Origin: Chromatocurvus halotolerans
GTDB taxonomy: Bacteria; Pseudomonadota; Gammaproteobacteria; Pseudomonadales; Halieaceae
NCBI RefSeq assembly: GCF_004340525.1
Contig: NZ_SLWX01000014.1
Span: forward strand, 20,776 to 84,775
Direction of reading: 5' to 3'
Length of the DNA: 64,000 nt
The notes under the pieces were generated by a model, which was given only the letters and a program-made list of their open reading frames with translations, did not search any database and was not told the DNA's origin. Made by a program: the position numbers and the translations under genes. Shown in pieces: positions 9,371-18,331 of this stretch (its first letter is position 1; each line of letters starts with the position of its first letter).

Positions 9371-10697
9371 ACTGCACCCTTGCTTCCGCCAAGAGTGCTT
9401 CAGGTGGTTTGCGACCTACAAGTTCAGCTCGGTACATCCACATTACCGATACCAGTCCAAACACTGCGTATAACAAATCAAAATATGCGAGACTCACGTT
9501 GGCAGCAGTGATGCCAAAACCAATCAGGCTAAGGTTCAACGCGCTCGAGACTTTAGCGTACCAAACGTGTCCTTCTCGATAGCCGAACTTCATATTTCTT
9601 CGATTATTGAGGTAGGCATATCCAAGAATAGCAAGAAACATCCCTAGTCCCAGAAAGCCGTGATCTCCCAGGACCTGAAAGTACACGTTATGCGCTGCCT
9701 TGGGTGCCAGGCCGGTAGGTATCGGCACCGTATAAAGGGGACCGAAATCCGGTGTTTCTGGCGCATAGTCATTCCATAAAACAGGATCAGTTACCGCGCC
9801 GAAACCACCACCAGTCAGCGGATTATCCAACGCAATCAGCGTGGATATCTTCCATGCCCATAGCCGCCCGATAAACGATCCATCTGCCTCTGCCGCTGTC
9901 AAAATCGTGTTCTGCCGCTCTTTCCATCCGTCCGGCGCTGCCTGATACACTACGGGAAGCATCAGCAGCGCAAGAACCGCCAACCCGAGTTTGTACCGGG
10001 AATTCATCCACATGGCGATAGCGAGAATGCTCAGGCCGATAAAGCCCCCGCGGGAATAAGTTCCTACGACGGCGACTACGTTCAATCCTAAAAGGCCCCA
10101 GAGACCCAGGCGAAGCCAATAGTGCCTGGTTACGTGAATGAGATAGATAATTAACGGTATACACATGTTGATGGCCACCGCCAGATCATTACGGTCTGCA
10201 ATAATGCCGGCGCGACCCACAATCCGATGCCCGCCTGCGGAGAGAATAAACTTGACCCCTTCCATCGCGGCATAGGATGAAATAGAGAGCACGATGGCCC
10301 AGACAAAAGTGTCGATGTGCATTTTGCTTCGAAGCACCAGCACAATGAAAAGAAACAAGGTGATAATTTTCATGAACTGCGCCCAGTAGCCCCACACCCA
10401 ACCCGGGTCCGATTGCAGCGTGAAGGCCGTACTTACCATGGTCCAGAAGCCAAACGCCAACACCCAGAACCCGATTTTCCCCGGCCGGAATGACTTGTTC
10501 TTCATCACAAACAGGTAGGAAAGCGCCGTGAATATCACGATTGTGAAATTCAACCGGAAGCTCTGTGAAAACCCAAAAGCCCAGTTGGTGGGTGCCGCAA
10601 GGGCAATCCACACCCAGGCCGCCAGGCCAAGGTAGGGGCGCTTGAACGCGTAAAAAATCGCCACAAACAAAAAGCCAACGAGCAGGAGGTCGCGCAT
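9363..10697 (-). CDS. Putative O-glycosylation ligase, exosortase A-associated
   Basis: A 444-aa membrane protein with about 10-12 helices, of the Wzy/WaaL superfamily. The N-terminus (RDLLLVGFLFVAIFYAFKRP) and the AAPTNWAF segment match the exosortase A-associated O-ligase family (TIGR03097-type). A periplasmic loop contains KAAHNVYFQVLGDHGFLGL, the His-containing motif common to O-antigen ligases and polymerases. It is expected to polymerise or transfer the polysaccharide at the periplasmic face. ATG 10697 shares one base with the TGA of the tiny gene upstream. Confidence 0.85.
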   Translation of the reverse strand: MRDLLLVGFLFVAIFYAFKRPYLGLAAWVWIALAAPTNWAFGFSQSFRLNFTIVIFTALSYLFVMKNKSFRPGKIGFWVLAFGFWTMVSTAFTLQSDPGWVWGYWAQFMKIITLFLFIVLVLRSKMHIDTFVWAIVLSISSYAAMEGVKFILSAGGHRIVGRAGIIADRNDLAVAINMCIPLIIYLIHVTRHYWLRLGLWGLLGLNVVAVVGTYSRGGFIGLSILAIAMWMNSRYKLGLAVLALLMLPVVYQAAPDGWKERQNTILTAAEADGSFIGRLWAWKISTLIALDNPLTGGGFGAVTDPVLWNDYAPETPDFGPLYTVPIPTGLAPKAAHNVYFQVLGDHGFLGLGMFLAILGYAYLNNRRNMKFGYREGHVWYAKVSSALNLSLIGFGITAANVSLAYFDLLYAVFGLVSVMWMYRAELVGRKPPEALLAEARVQYA

Positions 10698-10780
10698 CAG
10701 TCCTCATCCTGCTTGCTGGACCAATAAAGCAGATAGCACATGGAGACCACCACAATCAGCAGGTACAGACTGTCGATCAT
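10697..10780 (-). CDS. 27-residue membrane peptide between ligase genes
   Basis: A short gene: ATG at 10780 overlaps the stop of the upstream CapK-like gene (ATGA), and its TGA overlaps the start of the O-ligase (TGATG). The product begins MIDSLYLLIVVVSMCYLLYW and ends in a charged tail (SSKQDED): one hydrophobic helix of about 18 residues with an acidic C-terminus. The double overlap leaves no untranslated base between the three genes, which is strong evidence that it is translated. It may be a small subunit of the O-ligase or only a coupling peptide. No family is recognised. Confidence 0.7.
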   Translation of the reverse strand: MIDSLYLLIVVVSMCYLLYWSSKQDED

Positions 10781-12132
10781 GCTGCACTCACCTTGCTACT
10801 CACGTAGCGAAACTTGCCCGACGCTTCCGGCAACAGCTCTGCCACCGCCTCAATCTCAATACTGACGCTCTCACCCAGCCTGGCCCGCAGGCCCTGCCGG
10901 ATGGCAGCGACCACCGACGGCTGCAGCGCGCTCCGGGGCACTACCTGCACACGCGTTTTGGCCAGTGACTCCTGCACAATCCTGAAGTTAGCCACCTCCG
11001 GAATATCCCGCAGCACGTAGATCAGTGCGAGGCCATGCAGCACCGTGCCATCGGCGGCCACCACGAAATCCGTGCTGCGCCCCTCCACACTGGCCATCAC
11101 CGGAAGGCCGCGACCGCAGGCACAGGCTCCCTCGCCCAGCACACCCACATCGCCTGTTCGGTAACGCACGAAGGGAAAGTCCCCCGTTCGCAGGTGGGTC
11201 ACCACAATCTCCCCGGCTTCACCCGCAGGCACAGCCTCGCCATCGGCGTTCAGTATCTCTACCACGATGTCCTCTGCGGTAATGTGCAGGCTGCCCGCAG
11301 GACAGGCATGCGCAATGAAGCCCGCATCCCGACCGCCGTAGCCGTTGGCCACCGGACACCCGAACACACGGGAAATCGCCTGCTGCTGATGATCATACAG
11401 CCGCTCTGAGGTCACAAAGGCCACGCTAATGCCCAGGCTATCAAGGGCGACACCCTGCCCCTCGGCAAACTCGGCTATCTTTGCCAGTGACGAAGGATAG
11501 CCAAACAGCATCGCCGGGCGGGCCTCACGAATGCAAGCCACAAAGCGGTGCAGATTCTCCTCGGACATCTCGAAGGCGGATAGCAGCTCCGTGCGCATCA
11601 GCCGGTCGCGCAGTAAGCGCAGCCGATCCTGGGCGCCCAGCTCAATCGGCGAGCCCCAGACCACCATTTCCCGGTCGCCGATATCCACGCCCCACCATCG
11701 GGTCGCCCGGCGCTTGGCTGCCACGTCGTGGCTCACCCGCTCATTGCTCAGGTAAAAGATCAGCGGCTCACCGCTGGAGCCGCCGGTATTGAAGCGCTTC
11801 AGCCGAGCCTCGCTGCCTTCGGCCTTAAGGCTTTCCATGTTGGCGCGAATGGTGGGTTTGTCCAGACGCGGCAGTAAGGCGAGGTCAGCAACGCTGGTAA
11901 CGTCAGCCGGATCAAAGCCTCGCTCGGCAAACAGCGCCCGATAATATGGCACGGTGCGCCCGATGCGCACCAGAAAGTCACGCAACTCCCTTAACTGCAG
12001 CGCCTGCATTTCCTCGGGTGACAGCCACTGGTTGCGCTCCATGGCGCGGAACGCCGCCTGAGTTGTGTGGCCCTTAAACCGTTCCTGCAGCGGGAAAAGT
12101 ACATTGGCAACAAACTGCTGGGCTAGGCGCAT
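10777..12132 (-). CDS. CapK/phenylacetate-CoA ligase-like adenylate-forming enzyme
   Basis: 451 aa, AMP-forming enzyme of the PaaK/CapK group often found in capsule and EPS loci. FNTGGSSGEPLIFY (around residue 118) is the phosphate-binding loop, NGYGGRDAGFIAH is the region around the A5 motif and FPFVRYRTGDVG is the A7-like motif. The Cys-containing CACGRGLP segment is typical of the group. The substrate is unknown; it may activate an acyl or aryl group for decorating the glycan. I place the start at ATG 12132 (MRLAQQFV), which overlaps the upstream glycosyltransferase by 10 bp. A longer frame to 12240 has no family support. Confidence 0.8.
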   Translation of the reverse strand: MRLAQQFVANVLFPLQERFKGHTTQAAFRAMERNQWLSPEEMQALQLRELRDFLVRIGRTVPYYRALFAERGFDPADVTSVADLALLPRLDKPTIRANMESLKAEGSEARLKRFNTGGSSGEPLIFYLSNERVSHDVAAKRRATRWWGVDIGDREMVVWGSPIELGAQDRLRLLRDRLMRTELLSAFEMSEENLHRFVACIREARPAMLFGYPSSLAKIAEFAEGQGVALDSLGISVAFVTSERLYDHQQQAISRVFGCPVANGYGGRDAGFIAHACPAGSLHITAEDIVVEILNADGEAVPAGEAGEIVVTHLRTGDFPFVRYRTGDVGVLGEGACACGRGLPVMASVEGRSTDFVVAADGTVLHGLALIYVLRDIPEVANFRIVQESLAKTRVQVVPRSALQPSVVAAIRQGLRARLGESVSIEIEAVAELLPEASGKFRYVSSKVSAA

Positions 12133-13250
12133 ACCGGCTCTCCCAATGCCTGGCGGTACTGGGCCAGCCACTGGCCATGCACCCTGGACCAGGTGTAATC
12201 CGCTACGCTGGCAAGGCCAGCATGGGCCAGGCGGGAACACAGGTTGGCATCTGCCATCAGCAGCTCCATGGCCGCGGCCATGGCATCGGCATTCTGCGCC
12301 GGCACCAGTAATGCCGTCTTCTCATGCGTCACGATGTACGGCACGCCGCCAACATCAGTGCTGATCACCGGGACCCCACTAGCCAGGGCCTCAATAACCG
12401 AGTTGGGCATATTGTCTACAGTGGTGGGGTTAAGCAAAACATCCGCCTTACGATAGAGCGCGGCCACTTGGTCTCGATCAAGACGACCAGCAAAGTGCAC
12501 CATGTTCGTAATCCCCAGGGATTGCGCCTGCGCTCGCAACGCAGCTTCTTCCGGACCGCTACCGGCCACCACCAGCCGAAGTGCCGGGGCGGGCGTGCCG
12601 GTTGCCGCCGCTGCCTGTACCCTGGCAAACGCCTGCAGGGCTGTACCCACGTCGTAAATCTTCTCCAGGTTACGCGTAATGGCAAAAGTGAATACCTTGC
12701 CCGGCGCTTCTGCTGCACTGGCCGGCGAGAACAGCGCCGTATCTATAATGTTGGGTACAACGTCGCAGTTATAACCGTAATCCGCAAACACGGCCCGCAG
12801 ATAGCCCGAGGGCACTACCAGGGCCTGGGCATGCCGCAGGCTCAGGTTCACCCACCGCGCGGAACGCGAGAGAAAGGTGCTCGCCTCGCCACCGCGATAG
12901 TTCACCAGCACCGGCGTGCCGCGCAGCCGCGCCAGCCACAGCACCGGTGCGGCAAACAGGTGCCAGGACCACCCGGAATTGGCCATGAGGTGAATCACAT
13001 CCACCCGCCCCGCGAGGCGCCACACTGCCACGCTGTAAGGCAGCAGGCGAACCAGTGCACGCAGGCCCGGTACCCTACCCGCCCAGGCGGGTCGATAGGG
13101 CGGATTGGTCGGCAACAGCGTGACCTGCTCACCGGACTCGCGCAGCAGGCGCACCAGCTGGCGCGTCTGCATCGCCATGCCGCCATTGGGTGGCGGCACA
13201 GGCCCGATAACCCCGATATGCAGGCGGTCGTGCTTACTGGCCGCCGTCAT
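12123..13250 (-). CDS. Glycosyltransferase family 4
   Basis: 375 aa, GT-B fold. GPVPPPNGGMAMQTRQL at the N-terminus is the classical GT4 glycine-rich acceptor loop. NPTTVDNMPNSVIEALASGV near residue 285 is the C-domain donor-binding segment, followed by ISTDVGG. ATG 13250 overlaps the upstream gene by ATGA. It is probably an inner-face EPS repeat-unit transferase. Its GC content matches the core operon, unlike the transferases at 0.5-5.4 kb. Confidence 0.87.
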   Translation of the reverse strand: MTAASKHDRLHIGVIGPVPPPNGGMAMQTRQLVRLLRESGEQVTLLPTNPPYRPAWAGRVPGLRALVRLLPYSVAVWRLAGRVDVIHLMANSGWSWHLFAAPVLWLARLRGTPVLVNYRGGEASTFLSRSARWVNLSLRHAQALVVPSGYLRAVFADYGYNCDVVPNIIDTALFSPASAAEAPGKVFTFAITRNLEKIYDVGTALQAFARVQAAAATGTPAPALRLVVAGSGPEEAALRAQAQSLGITNMVHFAGRLDRDQVAALYRKADVLLNPTTVDNMPNSVIEALASGVPVISTDVGGVPYIVTHEKTALLVPAQNADAMAAAMELLMADANLCSRLAHAGLASVADYTWSRVHGQWLAQYRQALGEPVCA

Positions 13251-14473
13251 GCCGATTGCGCCTGCCGTGGGCGCAGCAAGCCATCATACAGCGCCCGGTA
13301 GCGTCCCACGCTCGCCGCCCAGGTGCGTTCACTCTCGACGAACTGCCGGCCTGCCTCGCGCATCGCCTGCCAGTCGTCAGGGCGCTGCAAGAGATCACTC
13401 ACAGCATTGGCCAGTGCAGACGCATCGCCGGCCCTGAACAGGCAGCCGGTTTCACCGTCACGAATGAGCTCGCGGTGACCGCCCACGTCGGACGCCACCA
13501 CCAGCCGCCCCTGGGCCATGGCTTCCAGAGGCTTCAGGGGTGTAACCAGTTCAGTGAGGCGCATGGGCAAACGCGGATACACGAGCACATCCACCAGATT
13601 ATAGTAGGCCTGCACGTCGCTATGCGGAACGCGCCCGGTGAGGATGACCGCATCTGTCAGTCCCAGGGCCTGGATGCGCGCCTTGACAGTCGCCTCCTGC
13701 GGACCTCCACCCACCAATAGCAGCCGCGTGTCCGGATTCGCCGCCACCAGGGCCGGCATCGACTCCAGCAGCAGGGGCAGGCCCTCGTAGGCGTAGAAGG
13801 AGCCGATAAAGCCGAGGACGGTCTTACCCTCAAGGCCCAGCTCGCGTTGCAGAGCTGCATCCGGTGCAGCCCCGTAGTTGAAGGAATCCACGTTCACCGC
13901 ATTCGGAATTACCGTGATGTTATCCGCCGATAGTCCGCGGCCGACAATGTCCTCACGCAGCCCTTCGCAGATCGTCGTCACCGCATCCGCGTGGCGAAAT
14001 ACATAACTTTCCAGAGCCCGGGTGGCGCGGTAGCGCGGGCCGCCCTCGCGGCTGGTGCCATGATCCACCGCCGCGTCCTCCCAGAAGGCGCGGCATTCGT
14101 AGACCACCGGCAGTCCCAGCTGGCGGCCTGCCTTTAGCGCAGCCAGGCCGTTAAGGGCCGGGGAGTGAGCGTGAAGGATATCGGGGCACTCTTGCGCGGC
14201 AACCTCGACAATGCGCCTTGACAGAGTGCTAACAACGTCCCACTGATCCAACAAGGGCAGACGAGTCAGCGGGCCTCCATTCGGGGTAGTCCGATAAAAC
14301 GTAAGTCCGTCTATCTCCTCCTCGACGTCAGCCGGGCCCTGCTTGGAACCGGTGACGTGCGCTGTGTGCCAACCCAATGCGCGCTGCTCGGCGATGATAT
14401 TGCGTGTGCGAAACGTATAACCACTTTGTAACGGAATGGAGTGGTCAAGGATGTGTAATATGCGCACAGTCAC
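13247..14473 (-). CDS. Exosortase A-associated glycosyltransferase (GT4)
   Basis: 408 aa. The opening RILHILDHSIPLQSGYTFRT and the HAHSPALNGLAALKAG and PVVYECRAFWEDAAVDHG segments are characteristic of the TIGR04063-type glycosyltransferase that accompanies exosortase A clusters. The C-domain contains LKPLEAMAQGRLVVASDVGG. It should act in the cytoplasm on lipid-linked intermediates. It is coupled by ATGA to the next glycosyltransferase and follows the TTG-initiated deacetylase by 3 bp. Confidence 0.9.
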   Translation of the reverse strand: MTVRILHILDHSIPLQSGYTFRTRNIIAEQRALGWHTAHVTGSKQGPADVEEEIDGLTFYRTTPNGGPLTRLPLLDQWDVVSTLSRRIVEVAAQECPDILHAHSPALNGLAALKAGRQLGLPVVYECRAFWEDAAVDHGTSREGGPRYRATRALESYVFRHADAVTTICEGLREDIVGRGLSADNITVIPNAVNVDSFNYGAAPDAALQRELGLEGKTVLGFIGSFYAYEGLPLLLESMPALVAANPDTRLLLVGGGPQEATVKARIQALGLTDAVILTGRVPHSDVQAYYNLVDVLVYPRLPMRLTELVTPLKPLEAMAQGRLVVASDVGGHRELIRDGETGCLFRAGDASALANAVSDLLQRPDDWQAMREAGRQFVESERTWAASVGRYRALYDGLLRPRQAQSA

Positions 14474-14476
14474 ACC

Positions 14477-15511
14477 TCAACGCTCGACAGACGGGACGGG
14501 AGCGCGGCCAGCGCCTGACCGCGAAGGTCTGATCTGGCGCAGTAGACTCATAAAGCCACTGAGTTCTGCCTCAAACTCAACTTCGCTTACGTGTTCACTA
14601 TCCATAATTCGAGGCAGTTCCAGGAGTGGATCGGATAACGAAACCAGTTCATTGCGAGTCGTTGTTGCCGTACTCACGCCAGCGTCTTTGAGCAGTCGCA
14701 CCTGCTCGTGGTGATACTCACCGCTGGGGTAGCAGAAGTGCCTGGGTCGCCCGCCGCAGATTCGGTGAATTGCAGCAAGATTTTCATTCACCTCGCGCTC
14801 TGCACCTCCGTTTTCAATACCAGCGAATCTATGCCGATGTGTATGTAGTTCCAGGTTAACGCCCTGTTGGCCGAGTTTTTTCACATCGCTTTCCGAGAGG
14901 AACATCAGCTTTCCGCGTGCCAGCCATTCTTCATACGACTCACCGAAATATTGACAGAGCTCACGAATAACAATTGATTCTAGCTCGGTCCCCAGGTCAG
15001 ACACGATTTCTTTTATTCGCTCCGCGGTCACCTTTTCGTCCCCTGCACGCGCATACAGACAGCTCGAGGGTAATACCTGATACAGGCCACCATATTTCCA
15101 GAATAGATAGTCCAGCGCGACGTTAAATACGGGACGTTGATCCTCCACGTAATATGTTGACAAATATAACGTAGCGGGAAATCCATGTGCCTGTGTCACA
15201 GAAAACATGCCTGAGCGGACTCCAGCCCATCCATCATCGACAGTTACCACCACCTGATCTTTCTTGAATCTGCCGACGTTATATTGACGCGCGATCTCAT
15301 CAAGATCGACACATTCGAATCCGCTGCGGCGAAGGATAGTCATTCTTCGGCGAAATACATGGGCACGCATAAAAAGACCAGGACGAAAACGCCACTCATC
15401 ATCGAGTGATATACCGTGATAGCACAGAATCCGCGGTCGGTGTGCCGTCAGCAGACGGGCGATAGCAAACAGCCCCAAAGCTTTGCAGATTTTGAGGAAT
15501 ACCTTCTTCAA
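14477..15511 (-). CDS. Polysaccharide deacetylase family protein
   Basis: 344 aa. CE4-like motifs are VVVTVDDGWAG (Asp pair), LELHTHRHRF (His ligands) and RHFCYPSGEYHH; LCYHGISLDDEW at the N-terminus is typical of deacetylases in EPS operons. I choose the TTG at 15511: its first base starts a TTGA overlap with the upstream stop and a GGAG ribosome-binding site lies 6 nt before it. A longer TTG frame to 15538 has no such site. Together with the next gene it is less GC-rich than its neighbours, suggesting a two-gene insertion into the core operon. Confidence 0.8.
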   Translation of the reverse strand: MKKVFLKICKALGLFAIARLLTAHRPRILCYHGISLDDEWRFRPGLFMRAHVFRRRMTILRRSGFECVDLDEIARQYNVGRFKKDQVVVTVDDGWAGVRSGMFSVTQAHGFPATLYLSTYYVEDQRPVFNVALDYLFWKYGGLYQVLPSSCLYARAGDEKVTAERIKEIVSDLGTELESIVIRELCQYFGESYEEWLARGKLMFLSESDVKKLGQQGVNLELHTHRHRFAGIENGGAEREVNENLAAIHRICGGRPRHFCYPSGEYHHEQVRLLKDAGVSTATTTRNELVSLSDPLLELPRIMDSEHVSEVEFEAELSGFMSLLRQIRPSRSGAGRAPVPSVER

Positions 15512-16419
15512 CTGTACTCCGGCTGACGCCTTGACCAATTAATTAATGATCTGCGAGGCCAGAAAAGCGCAAAATTTCTCGGTATATAAAGACCATTCTC
15601 AAAGGCTTCGCGACGCCTCTTTGACATAGAGAGTGCTCCGCTTTGGTAATCCTCAGCATGAGAAAAATAAAAACCTGCACCGCCGTCTGCAATCGTATTC
15701 GCTATGAACGCGAGACGCGGGCTCACGGCGGAAATGTCTGGATCATAGAACCAGCTACCGCCGACGACGCCCCGGATAGCAGGATTCGCTTCCGCCATTT
15801 TCGCAGTGATAACACAAGTTTGGTACCAGCTCTGCTGACTAAAGCGAGATACCTCCGACAGATGCACGTGCAGACGAAATACCGGCTTGTTACCGCCAGC
15901 TTCTACCAGAGCCCGGGCGAACCGGCACGCCTGACGCCACCCGCCTGAATACAATAGCGACCGCTGTATAACCGAAAAAGGCTCAACGACACGCTCAGCC
16001 GCCGGGTAAAGTCGCCCACTCGCCAACGCCAAATCCTTCATAAAGCGATCGTTCAACTGCAGCTGCTGTGGCTCAAGCTGCAAGATTCTGGAAAAACTCC
16101 TAGCGTAGCCGTGGACAACCTCGTCCACCAGCGAAAAAGGCAGTCGATCCACGTCAAAGCTCGCAACAAGTCGACATAACAAATGATGCATCACGAGTTG
16201 CATAGCTTTTGCGTCATAGCGCTTGCGCACCGATCGCAGGACAACATCGACGCCCGGTACCGCATGATAATGACCGAAATCAAAGCGAGGCTGAAGTTCA
16301 TCCTCAATACGGGACAGCCAGCCCCCATCTACATATCTCGCGACCACATTCGCTGTCGCGGCGACTTTGGCCCCCGCTTCCTCCTTTACATCGCGTAAGA
16401 CTTTCAAGAAACAGGCCAC
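15508..16419 (-). CDS. Unknown protein paired with a deacetylase
   Basis: 303 aa, no recognised domain, no signal peptide and no membrane helix. The sequence is rich in aromatic and basic residues. Its C-terminal half has conserved-looking stretches (FRLHVHLSEVSRF, GGSWFYDPDISAVSPRLAF, GGAGFYFSHAEDYQSGAL) that resemble an enzyme fold rather than a scaffold. It begins with GTG 16419 directly after the amidotransferase stop (TGA-GTG) and ends in a TTGA overlap with the deacetylase, so the two are strongly coupled. A role in modifying the polymer together with the deacetylase is an inference. Confidence 0.65.
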   Translation of the reverse strand: MACFLKVLRDVKEEAGAKVAATANVVARYVDGGWLSRIEDELQPRFDFGHYHAVPGVDVVLRSVRKRYDAKAMQLVMHHLLCRLVASFDVDRLPFSLVDEVVHGYARSFSRILQLEPQQLQLNDRFMKDLALASGRLYPAAERVVEPFSVIQRSLLYSGGWRQACRFARALVEAGGNKPVFRLHVHLSEVSRFSQQSWYQTCVITAKMAEANPAIRGVVGGSWFYDPDISAVSPRLAFIANTIADGGAGFYFSHAEDYQSGALSMSKRRREAFENGLYIPRNFALFWPRRSLINWSRRQPEYS

Positions 16420-18321
16420 TCAACCCAGCGCCAGGTCGTCATCACGGGTGGCACCCTGGAACATCAGCAGCGTCCACAGCGGCGCACTGTGGTCGCGCAA
16501 CCCGCGCTGGTGTTCATCCACCAGTTTTTCCAGATAGGCCGCGTTGAACAGCCCGGTATCCGCCAGGCCGCCGCCCAGCAGGTCGTCGCGCAGGCGCTGC
16601 TTCAGCGGTCCGCGGAACCAGTCCGCCAGGGGTACGCCAAAGCCCATCTTGGGGCGATAGAGCACATCGTGAGGCAGATGCGGCTCCAGGGACTTTTTCA
16701 GCAGGTACTTGCCCTCGCTGCCGCGCAGCTTGATGCCTACGGGCAGGCCACTTACCCACTCGGTGAGCGGATGGTCCAGCAGCGGCACGCGCACTTCCAG
16801 TGAGTGCGCCATGCTGGCCCGGTCCACCTTGGTCAGGATGTCGCCCACCAGGTAGGTTTTCATGTCGAGGTACTGAATCAGGGACAGCGGGTCGTCCGTG
16901 GGGCTCTTGGCCGCGTGCGCGTTGAACACGCTGTCCACCGTATAGCCCTGCAACCGGCTTTTCAGGGCCGGCGAAAACAGCTGGGCGCGCTGTTCCCGGC
17001 GGCAGATGGATACCGAGTGCAGGTAGGCCTCCACGCTGGTGCGGGCCAGGGCCTGGAAGGTGGTCTTGGCGCGAAACACCCGCGGCGCCCAGTCGGCCTT
17101 GGGGTACAGCCGCCCCAGGGCACCGAACAGCGGCCGACGAAGGCCCAGCGGCATGGCCCGGCGCAGCCGGTCCTCGTTGCGGTGCAGCCGGTAGCGACGG
17201 TAGCCGGCGAAGTGCTCGTCGCCGCCGTCGCCGGAGAGCGCCACGGTCACCCGCTGCCGGGCAAGCTGGCAGACGCGGTAGGTGGGAATGGCCGAGCTGT
17301 CGGCGTAGGGCTCGTCGTACAGGGCTGCGAGGCCGTCCAGCAGGTCGAAATCCTCGCTGCTGACGGTCTGCTCGAAGTGGTTGGTGTGATAGCGCTCGGC
17401 GACGCTTCTGGCGAAATCGGTCTCGTTGAACTGCGGTACGTCAAAGCCGATGGCGCAGGTATTTACGGGCTCGCTCTGAGCCTGGGCCATCATCGCCACC
17501 ACCGCGCTGGAATCCACCCCGCCGGAGAGGAAGGCCCCCAGGGGCACCTCGCTCACCAGCCGCACTTTTACCGCCTCGCGCAGCCGCGCGACCAGTTCGT
17601 CCTGCAGGTCCGCCTCACTCGCCACCGCAATCGGGCTGAACGGGATGTCCCAGTACTGGCGCTGCGCCGGCACCGGGGCCCCGCGGGTGAAGGTCAGCGT
17701 GTATCCGGGACACAGCTTGTGCACGCCCTGGTAAATGGTCTTGGGCTCGGGCACGTAGCCCAGGGCAAAGTAATCCTCCACAGCCTGCGGCTCCAGCTTG
17801 CGCGGCAGAGCCGGGTGCGCCTTGAGCACCTTGAGCTCGGAGCCGAAGAGCAGCTGACCGTCGGGCAGGACACTGTAGAACAGGGGCTTGATACCGAAGC
17901 GGTCCCGGGCCAGGAACAGGCTGCGGGCACGGCGGTCGTACAGGGCAAAGGCGAACATGCCGCGGAAGCGCTCCACGCAGCGCTCGCCCCATTCCTGCCA
18001 CGCGTAGAGAATCACCTCGGTATCACAGTGAGTGCGAAACTGATGTCCCAGCTCGCGCAATTCTGCCGCCAATTCGCGGAAGTTGTAGATCTCTCCGTTG
18101 TACACCACGCACAGGTTGCCATCGGCGCTGTGCATGGGCTGCTGGCCGCTGGCCAGATCAATGATGGACAGCCGGCGGTGGCCCAGGCCGATGCCCGGCT
18201 CGAGGAACAGGTCGCCCTCGTCCGGCCCGCGGTGGAACTGCGCCTGGTTCATGGCGTGCAGCACGTCGCTCGGGATGTCGCGCTCGGCGCTGAAATCGAA
18301 GATGCCCGCTATGCCGCACAT
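16420..18321 (-). CDS. Exosortase A-associated asparagine synthase-like amidotransferase
   Basis: 633 aa. The protein starts MCGIAGIFDF, so Cys2 becomes the N-terminal nucleophile of the class II glutaminase domain (about residues 1-215). AFLSGGVDSSAVVAMMA (around residue 265) is the PP-loop of the synthetase domain. Length and order match the exosortase A-system amidotransferase 1 family (TIGR03108-type). It would amidate a carboxyl group, perhaps a uronic acid of the repeat unit. A longer frame upstream (to 18399) would bury the catalytic Cys, so ATG 18321 is certain in practice. It is 10 bp downstream of the TIGR03088-like transferase. Confidence 0.92.
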   Translation of the reverse strand: MCGIAGIFDFSAERDIPSDVLHAMNQAQFHRGPDEGDLFLEPGIGLGHRRLSIIDLASGQQPMHSADGNLCVVYNGEIYNFRELAAELRELGHQFRTHCDTEVILYAWQEWGERCVERFRGMFAFALYDRRARSLFLARDRFGIKPLFYSVLPDGQLLFGSELKVLKAHPALPRKLEPQAVEDYFALGYVPEPKTIYQGVHKLCPGYTLTFTRGAPVPAQRQYWDIPFSPIAVASEADLQDELVARLREAVKVRLVSEVPLGAFLSGGVDSSAVVAMMAQAQSEPVNTCAIGFDVPQFNETDFARSVAERYHTNHFEQTVSSEDFDLLDGLAALYDEPYADSSAIPTYRVCQLARQRVTVALSGDGGDEHFAGYRRYRLHRNEDRLRRAMPLGLRRPLFGALGRLYPKADWAPRVFRAKTTFQALARTSVEAYLHSVSICRREQRAQLFSPALKSRLQGYTVDSVFNAHAAKSPTDDPLSLIQYLDMKTYLVGDILTKVDRASMAHSLEVRVPLLDHPLTEWVSGLPVGIKLRGSEGKYLLKKSLEPHLPHDVLYRPKMGFGVPLADWFRGPLKQRLRDDLLGGGLADTGLFNAAYLEKLVDEHQRGLRDHSAPLWTLLMFQGATRDDDLALG

Positions 18322-18331
18322 GTGCCCGCTG

